Shown here: piece by piece, positions 56,801-64,000 of the stretch
Layout of the letters: the number at the start of each line of letters is the position of its first letter
Numbering within the stretch: position 1 is the stretch's first letter
Assembly: GCF_036711975.1 (NCBI RefSeq)
Contig: NC_091973.1
Span: forward strand, 6,014,001-6,078,000
Source of the DNA: Onthophagus taurus
Taxonomy: Eukaryota; Arthropoda; Insecta; Coleoptera; Scarabaeidae
Length of the DNA stretch: 64,000 bases
Reading direction: 5' to 3'
The notes under the pieces: model-generated
The model's database searches: none
Told to the model about the DNA's origin: nothing
What the model saw: the letters and a program-made list of their open reading frames with translations, nothing else
Program-made: the position numbers and the translations under genes

Positions 56801-57723
56801 TTTACCTAATATAGCCGAGGTCGCTTGCGGGCGAGGAGATGCCTCCTAAATACAAAATCTTATTGAATTGGTGTTCATAAAGTATCAGACACAGCGCCTC
56901 GCCCGCAAGCGACCTCGGTGAAGTGATGATAAACGATTTCTCATAAAAGTATTATTTAGTTTACTTTCCAAGACATCAAGCGCATGATTTCATCAATATT
57001 GCCAAGGTCGCTTGCGGGCGAGGAGCTGGAATTGATACATTATAAATATGAACCTCAAGTATTGTATGTTTACTTTATCTTCTAAAACATCAAGAGCATG
57101 ATTTACTTAATATAGCTGAGGTCGCGATGCCTCCTAAATACAAAATCTCATTAAATTAAGGTTGGGTTTCATAAAGTATCAGACCCACCTGTTTAAAAAA
57201 TTAATTTTGGTTATTATTGTTAATAAATGTTGTTCAACACGCATTTAATTCTTCAATTTCAAGTATTATACTTAATACCAATTCATTTAATAAACATTTT
57301 ATACATCTAAGTTCCATAAATTACTCAAAATGGTGTGTTATGTGAGTGTATGTATCCCTTTTTTTCTAAATACTAAAAGATAAAAAAACGAAACTTTGTA
57401 TACATACATTTTGAAGCCAAATGAACAATATTAGATCAAATTGCAAATTATTAATGATTGTTGTAAAAACAAAGATATTGTAATGTTGCTATATTTATGA
57501 TAGTTATTTTAATGAATTAAAAAGAAATAAAGTTTACTTCTTTATCAAATTCCTCTTCATTTTCCATCCACATATATTCTGAAAAGTCACTATCTTGAAC
57601 AGGAGGGCTATACTCTTCAACGGTACCATTAGCAATGGTGAGATGATTAGTGATACCATCAGAGATGTATGCTTCATCACTGTAGGCTTCGAAGCCATTG
57701 ATGTTAGTTGGAGGTACTTTCAT
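53857..57723 (-). CDS. Paip2: Paip2, poly(A)-binding protein-interacting protein 2
   Basis: Small cytoplasmic protein that binds PABP and represses translation. Three coding exons, 57538-57723, 54050-54135 and 53857-53992, join in frame to 135 residues (human PAIP2 is 127). The PABP RRM-binding region PAM1 centres on FSEYMWMENEEEFDKE at 47-62 and continues in an acidic helix QRLEEEELMEQCMQ. The PAM2 motif STLNPDAAEFVPSW at 108-121 binds the PABP C-terminal domain. The start ATG at 57723 lies one base after an acceptor (TTTTCAG|A), so the 5' UTR exon is separate; a donor GA|GTAAGT at 57868 fits it. Intron 2 is 3.4 kb and contains a Tc1 relic and GC-core cluster F. The gene is easily missed because its exons are short. 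Confidence 0.93.
55382..55548 (-). pseudogene. Tc1-type transposase C-terminal fragment
   Basis: The minus strand from 55547 reads QNLKNILIEDWNRI then SAETTKKLVCSRKIESML and a stop, the typical C-terminus of Tc1-family transposases. The upstream part is missing; it stops where GC-core cluster F begins. Confidence 0.75.
55551..57130. repeat. GC-core repeat cluster F (Paip2 intron 2)
   Basis: About fifteen cores, near 55552 (partial), 55660, 55760, 55868, 56035, 56131, 56242, 56328, 56434, 56529, 56639, 56736, 56815, 56895 and 57000, with a remnant near 57116. Orientation alternates except where a copy is lost (55868-56035). Decay increases toward the right end. Confidence 0.92.
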
Positions 57724-57868
57724 TCTGAAAAGAAAATGTTTTAAAACAAAATAAGAATTTGAAGAACCATTTTCGAAGACCACCATTTTCGAGCATCACG
57801 GCCAAAAGGAACAAAAAAAAAATGGTGTGTATATATATCAAGGGAAAGTAATACGGATTTTTACTTAC

Positions 57869-59189
57869 TCTGTGGGCGGAATTTTGACGATTATTGGAAC
57901 AAGAAGACGAAAACGCACCGACTTGATGCTGAAAACGTATTTTATTTGTGAAAATATGGTACGAGCAACTATGGACGACGCAACAACTCACACAACATCG
58001 AACATCAAAACAACTACGTGCAATGCCATTTTGGAATCCAGGTGGCGGCTATTTAAAAAAACGCGCGAAGAGATCTATATATATTTTATGTCAATTTCTT
58101 TCCTAAAATCGTTCGTATTATTAAAATTTTTAAATATTTCTTTTTATGTGTAAGAAAAACTTTGAACATGCATTCACATCGAGCGTATTATTAGAACTGA
58201 TAACGGTTGGAACAAAACAAAATTATCTTGTTATTCTTTTCCTGCGTAGTTGCTGCGATGATATAAAATAGTAAACAAACATTTAATGCTATCGTTTTAA
58301 CTTAATAGTGATAAACATTTTTGTTTATGCTAATTTAACTTGTTAAATGGGTTATCTACTTTTTTATTACATTTATTTTAGTTCATAACATATTTTAATT
58401 AAATTAAATTATATGAAACTTATATTGAATCGAATATTAAATTAGTTGGTTAAGTTAGGGATTTAATAATAAATATTTTTTGATTATTATATATATTTGA
58501 TTATTTATTATTTTTATCTTTTTTTTGTGTTGATTGTAATAAGCTGACACGTCGCTAGAGGTCGCGACGTTCGTAAAGGACGAACGAACGTTGCCAATTT
58601 TAGTTTTCCGGTGAGCGTCGAGAGTTTGTGCGCGTTCGTGAGAGTCTGTTATTAAAAAATTAGTGAAAATTTCAGTGAAAATGTCGGTCGCGGCGATGAA
58701 ATGAAAAACGTCGATGTGAAATAAACGCAAGAACCAAGAGAGATAATGTCGAAAATCTGGCGACATCGATAATAATTAGGAGAAATAATAAGCGTAGAGA
58801 CGGGGACGGCGAATCGGCGTATTGCGCAAGCGCAAATGAGGGTCGCTATCCGTGCTGCTGTTTGTGTACCAGAAAAGTTAATATTTTGGTTTGTTGATCG
58901 CGTGTGGACATCGATATTTTAATAAATAAAGGTGATCAAATATGAACGACTAAACGCAGTTCTCAACCTTTTTATCATTTTTAAGACTAATTCGATTCAT
59001 TTTCGGTCAATTTTCGATTTTTTAAGAAGTGATATTTGCTGCGCCACTCTTTACCAGTGACATAAAGTTAGACATAGTTCTAACAATAATCATGTTGTTT
59101 ATATAGTCAGTGGTTCATTTATTTTTTTTAGTGTTACTTTTTACACGATATATATCTTAATGTAAACAGTATTCAGAGTGTAGTAAAAA
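57869..59189. promoter_or_regulatory. Head-to-head Paip2/Ssdp upstream region
   Basis: Paip2 points left and Ssdp right from this interval. A probable Paip2 5' UTR exon ends at 57869 on the minus strand. A GC-richer patch with CGACG and GCGCGTTCGTGAG motifs at 58550-58870 is the likely Ssdp first-exon or promoter area. Exact start sites cannot be read. Confidence 0.45.
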
Positions 59190-62100
59190 ATGTATAAAGG
59201 TAAAGGATCTACAGTGCCATCTGATGCACAAGCACGGGAAAAGTAAGTTCAAATAAATTAACATATTTAATATACAGAGCGATCAATTTAACCTGTCCCA
59301 AATTTTTTTTTAATTCCCTTTAGACTGGCTCTGTACGTTTATGAATATCTTCTACACGTGGGGGCTCAAAAAGCCGCCCAAACCTTCCTATCTGAGGTAA
59401 AAAATCTCATTTCCCCATCTCAATTTTTCTTATCACCTCTTTTCTCTTTAGATACGATGGGAAAAGAACATCACATTAGGCGAACCACCTGGATTTTTAC
59501 ACTCTTGGTGGTGGTAAGTTTTGATCCCCCTTCACAACATAACCTAATCTTCATTTACATCTTTTTCCTTTGCTTTTTTTGTGTCTTAGCGTTTTCTGGG
59601 ACCTCTACTGCGCCGCCCCCGAACGAAGGGACACATGCGAACATTCTTCTGAAGCCAAAGCATTTCACGACTACGTAAGTGGGTTAAGTTTTGATTTGGG
59701 TTTACCGTAAAATTTGTAAAATGTTCAATTTTCGACGGCGCATGCGCGTTCCACAAACTTCGGAGTGTAAATATGCCTAAAGTACGTGTAAATAACCGCG
59801 CGCCCGTGATCAATACTTGGATTGAATCTTGGCAACATTGCGATCTCTAAATACAATACGATATATATTTGATAAAACTTTTAAATTACTAATTAATTAA
59901 TGTGTTCTTTATTAATTATTAATATTTATAAAGACATACAACATGTACTTTTATATAATTTTTTTTCACATTCCTTATTATCACACAAGCCGATTTCAGG
60001 AAATTTTAGAATATTATTTTGCGTTTATTCTTTAGAATTTTGAATTGAACTTTCTGACCCAACCCAACCCCAAACCAAGTTGTTGTGGCTACAGATAGAG
60101 TTAGAATAGAGAAGTAAGACTCCAAATTGTGAGAGAGATTTAGCCCATAGAGCAAATCTTGGGCGCAAAGGTCATAACTGGTGTGTACAAGTCTTAGCCA
60201 AAAATAGACTACAATATTTTAAGTATATTTGCAAGTTTCGTCATTACTCAGAAGCAAAATTGAATGAAGGTTGCGATTAAAATTTTGAATCTCAAATAAT
60301 ATTAACTTAGAGAGAGGTCCATTTCCATCCAAGAGATGGAAAGAGAGTATCAGAGTCTCTGGAATACCAATTTGATTGGTTGGAACCCATAAATGCCTAA
60401 GATATGGCTTATATATTTTGCGAATAACTCGAAAACGATGCGTCTAAACAAAAATTTCTAAGAGTGAAAATAATTTTAAAATGAAATAGGCTTTTGGAAT
60501 CAGTTGAAAAATTTAAGGGTTTATGACATAATAAAAAAGTTTTAAGGAAACAACCTTGTGAACACCTGTATAGTATTAATCCCATGGTTATATATTTTCA
60601 AAAGACGTCTTAAACAATTTTTCATGATAACATTCCACTATTTACCAAATTTTATCTTTCTAAGACAAACCATATCGAAAATATTGAAGAAAATGTTTAA
60701 AATTTTCTTAACTTTGAAAGCCCATATCTTAGCCATTTATGGGTTTAGCATTTTAACTCTAGTATTTGTGATTAAAATTATGCCACAACTTACAGGAACA
60801 CTTTGTATAAGCCGATTTCAGGAAATTTTAGAATATTATTTTGCGGTTTTTGTGGCAATTAAAAATCATCAAGGAGCTTCAGAGTTTTGAATTGAATTCT
60901 GTGACCCAACTCCCAACCAAATCGTTGTGCCTACAGATAGAGAAGATATAACATAGGGAAGACAGAATACTTAGCGGAATATTTGGATATTGACGGCTGC
61001 CAAAAAAAGAGGCGCAAAGAGTAAATCTTGGGCACAAAGCTGTACAACAGCTAAAAGGTCATATCTGGAGTCTACAAGCCTTGGCCAAAAATAGACTACA
61101 ATATTTTAACTATATTTGCTAGTTTCGTCATTACTCAGAAGCAAAATTGAATGAGGATTGCGAATAAAACTTTTAATCTCAAATGATATTAACTGAGAGA
61201 GAGGCTTGGCTATCAATTATGATGTTTAATGAGCCTGAAGATACCTCCAAGAGATGAAAAGTGGGTAATAGAGCCTCTGGAATACCAATTTTTGATAAGA
61301 CGCATAGTTTTAGAGTTATTCACAAAAAAAGATACAACCTCGTCCATGAAATACTCCTTTTAAATTAATTATTTCTTGTGCTGTTAAGGCAGCAGCCATG
61401 AATTCGGATTCTGCAGTTGATAAAGCTACACATTTCGTTTTCTTGAAAACCAATGCATTAAATTATTTCCATTTGTCTTCAATTGTCTGATATTCCATCC
61501 TTTTCTTATTGCATGAGCTAACATTACTCTTATTGTACTTGTTCTTGCCACAGGGGCATATAACATTCTTTCAACATCTTTTAAAGATTTCAACATTTCC
61601 TTTTATTAAATCTAAGTGTCGATCTGTTATGCACTAAATTATTATAGATTTCAAGCGATTTCAAGATTTCAAGGTGCGATAAAGGGTGCTGCAGAATCAG
61701 CCTTAGCCGAAAATAGACTAGAATATTTTAATTATATTTATAAGTTTTCTCATTTCTCAGAAGCAAAATTGATTAAATTAAAACTTTGAATCTCAAATGA
61801 TATTAACTGAGAGAGAGGCTTGGCTATCAATTGAGATGTTTAATGATCCTGAAGATACATCGTTGGTATTCAGTATTCAAAAGCTTTAAAAAGTACCTTT
61901 AAACCTAAAATTATCATTATGTATTTTTTTTAGGGATTTGTAAATTCCGGTTATGGAGGTGTTAACGGCATCGCACACGTAAGTTTTAATTTAGTTGATA
62001 TTTAATGATTGAATTAATTTAATTTTGTTTTATTAGAACACAGGACCAGCACCAAGTCCACTTAGTCAAATTCCCCCGAACGATGGAATGCCTGGAGGTC

Positions 62101-64000
62101 CAATCCCACCCGGATTTTTCCCAGTATGTAACTTTTGATAGATATTTTTGTTTTATTTATTATTGTTTGAAATGAAGAATTCGACGATGAGACCGTCGCC
62201 TCCAACGCATCCATCGAGTCAACCATCACCACATTCACAACCTCCACCACCACACACACAAATGATGTCATCACAGCCCTTTCTAGGGCCATCTAGGTAT
62301 CCAGGGCCTCGACCTGGAGTGAGAATGCCACAAATAGGCACAGATTTTAGCGGTGTAAGTTTATTATTTTTTGATGAGACATCTTTGATTGTTTACTTTT
62401 TTGTTTAGCCGCCTGGACAACCAATGATGCCTAACAATATGGATCCGTCGCGGCAAGGTAATCGATTTCAATGATATTTACAGTGCTCTTTTCATAGATC
62501 TTTTGATTAAAATCTTCTGCGTCATCGAAAATATAATCGATCTGAGATCGGTAATCGTGCATCTTAGTTAAATCCGTTCATAGTATTTCTAATCAAGTAA
62601 TTCAGTAAAAATAATTCAAAGTGATTTGCGTTTTTTTTTCTTTTTTAATCTATAATTTTGTTTAATTTTTTAATTTTAATTTTGTTCTTTATTTTTATTC
62701 CTTAAAAACTTTAATAACAAATATCATAACATTAGCTTAGAGGATTCTCAAAAATAATCATTGAAGTGTAAGTTTCAATCAATGTTAGGTTATATTTCGC
62801 CTGTCAAGTCGATGCGCACGGTTTGAAGATGAATCCCCTCATATGTAAGATAATTTATATTTTTTGAGAATCCCAAGGTCGACAATTTATTGAAGAATAG
62901 CACTAGCATGAAATATCCATGAAATGCCTCGTGTAATGCATCTATTTCTGTCTCCAGGTGAAGGCGGAGAATTTGTAGGTTGGCAAGGTAGGCATATGCG
63001 CTCCTTCACCCACCTTACACTTACTGTGCATAACACACCTCGTGCGACCGCTTATTCTTCTTTTTTACTTTCACTTATTGTTTGTTCCTTTTGTTTATTG
63101 CTTTTAACATGTCTATTATTGGCATGCTTTCGCTATATTCACGCTACTATACATTACCACATATATATAATATATACGTAGACGTTTTTCAAACTAAACC
63201 GAAACGAAAAAAAATTCAATAGAGTCAAGTTTTGTTTTTACAAATGTACCAGCACCCTTACACGTTCGAAATATAAGATATCTCAAAACGTATCGATAAA
63301 ACTATTTTTTTTTTAATAAATAGAAATTAAATAATCATATGTGGGCTTATCGATTCGTGTTGGGACATCTATGTATCTATTATTTTTTTTCTATTTTATG
63401 TTGTCTACGAAAAAAAAAAAATAATTAAAAAATATTAAAAAAATTAAAAAAAAAAAAATAATAAAAAAAGAAAGAACGCTTTTATGTAGAAGCAAAGTCT
63501 CGACGGAATCGTTAATAACAATTACAGGACCGCCTGGTATGAACCCCATGAATCCCAGGATGAATCCTCCTAGGGGTCCTGGAATGGGACCACTCGGCCC
63601 CAGTTCGTACGGACCCGGAGTACGAGTTCCACCGCCTAATAGCAGCTTAGGACCCGGACCTATGCCACCTATGACCATGACCGGCGGGAGACCACAATGG
63701 CAACCAAACACATCTACAGTAAGTATAAATAAATACAACACTACTAATTACACCGTTGGAAATAATTCACGAGCACACCCTATATAATCTAAACGCGTGT
63801 GTCCAGCGCTATGAAATTTGGTATGGAAGTAGTGCATGATTTACCTTCATGCGTTCAGATTATATAGAGTGTGCTCGTGAATTATTTCCAACAGTGTATA
63901 ATTGAAAAATTTAAATATAAAATATTTGAAAATATAAATATTTATAGCCTATTTATTCATCATCTTCTCCTGGGAATTACGGTGGTCCGCCAGGTTCGGC
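59190..64000 (+). CDS. Ssdp: Ssdp, SSBP-family LDB cofactor (3' end outside window)
   Basis: Nuclear partner of Chip/LDB in LIM-homeodomain and Wnt transcription complexes. Eleven coding exons are visible: 59190-59242, 59324-59396, 59452-59513, 59590-59674, 61934-61978, 62037-62123, 62178-62354, 62409-62457, 62958-62987, 63528-63718 and 63948 onward, all in phase (about 301 residues so far). The conserved LisH/LUFS part is at about 18-91 ([49 protein letters not shown]). It is followed by the Pro/Gly/Met-rich region ([41 protein letters not shown]). The acceptor of exon 7 (AATGAAG|AATTCG) is weak, but the resulting [15 protein letters not shown] fits the family. The C-terminal part lies beyond the window. 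Confidence 0.94.
59985..61865. repeat. Three diverged direct repeats around a copia relic (Ssdp intron 4)
   Basis: Blocks at about 59988-60320, 60808-61250 and 61695-61865 share GCCGATTTCAGGAAATTTTA (first two), AAAATAGACTA..AATATTTTAA and CTCAGAAGCAAAATTGA (all three), and GAGAGAGGCTTGGCTATCAA (last two). The second and third flank the copia fragment in the same orientation, so they may be decayed LTRs and the first a solo LTR. No clean LTR ends were seen. Confidence 0.6.
61345..61640 (-). pseudogene. Ty1/copia retrotransposon pol relic
   Basis: The minus strand reads [18 protein letters not shown] then [16 protein letters not shown] (copia reverse-transcriptase start) from about 61600 to 61480. 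After a one-base frame change it reads [19 protein letters not shown] (RNase H) to about 61372. Most of RT is deleted between them. Confidence 0.82.
62458..62957 (+). other. Ssdp intron 8
   Basis: AT-rich intron with poly(T) at 62630-62700. No repeat or nested gene recognised. Confidence 0.5.
62958..62987 (+). other. 30-nt in-frame microexon of Ssdp
   Basis: Flanked by TCTCCAG and G|GTAGGC, it adds ten residues, [10 protein letters not shown], between DPSRQ and GPPGMNPM. Both joins are phase 1, so skipping it also keeps the frame. It is therefore a candidate alternative cassette. Confidence 0.6.
62988..63527 (+). other. Ssdp intron 9
   Basis: Intron with a pyrimidine-rich stretch at 63040-63115 and long A-runs at 63410-63470. 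No nested gene seen. Confidence 0.5.
63750..63896. mobile_element. 147-bp MITE in Ssdp intron 10
   Basis: Terminal inverted repeats of about 40 bp begin CACCGTTGGAAATAATTC on the left and, reverse-complemented, CACTGTTGGAAATAATTC on the right. TA flanks both sides. Same family as 42504-42604. Confidence 0.92.

Noticed and set aside
60558-60890. 110-codon ORF in Ssdp intron 4
   Set aside because: Hydrophobic, AT-driven translation overlapping the LTR-like repeat; no homology recognised.

Overview
The window is nuclear DNA from an insect, most likely a holometabolous species and probably a beetle. That placing is an inference from protein resemblance: a CYP6-type P450, a MAGI without a guanylate-kinase domain, and an insect-like Ssdp. 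The background is AT-rich, exons are split by many short introns of about 48-60 bp, and most non-coding space is repeats and decayed transposons. No species or chromosome can be named from the sequence alone.

Layout. 1-394: tandem palindromes running off the left edge. 3.5-4.8 kb: a decayed non-LTR retrotransposon holding a 248-bp MITE. 4.83-6.62 kb and 9.30-11.05 kb: two arrays of the same ~353-bp satellite in opposite orientation, with a three-exon CYP6-like P450 between them (7255-8850, minus). 11.5-16.0 kb: a second satellite whose period changes from 304 to 244 bp. 16.4-17.7 kb: a Mutator-like transposase relic. 18.1-19.1 kb: a non-LTR relic with a duplicated tail. 19358-37020: Utx/KDM6 histone H3K27 demethylase in 13 coding exons (plus), whose introns hold several mobile elements. 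38.5-40.6 kb: a large cluster of GC-rich inverted repeats bounded by hairpins. 41885-47754: Magi (minus). 48558-50352: Alas (minus). 53857-57723: Paip2 (minus). 59190 to the right edge: Ssdp (plus), cut by the window end.

The genes are ordinary conserved ones with no operon-like link: chromatin (Utx), transcription cofactor (Ssdp), junction scaffold (Magi), haem synthesis (Alas), translation control (Paip2) and oxidative metabolism (P450). P450 needs haem, but nothing in the sequence links it to Alas. Paip2 and Ssdp are head to head and may share a promoter region.

The most unusual structure is a family of about 60 copies of a CpG-rich 26-bp core (central part CTCGCCCGCAAGCGACCTCG) that flips orientation about every 100 bp. 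It forms six clusters: in Utx introns 5 and 10, between Utx and Magi, in Magi intron 1, upstream of Alas, and in Paip2 intron 2. The largest cluster is bounded by copies of a hairpin that resembles the palindromes at the left edge of the window.
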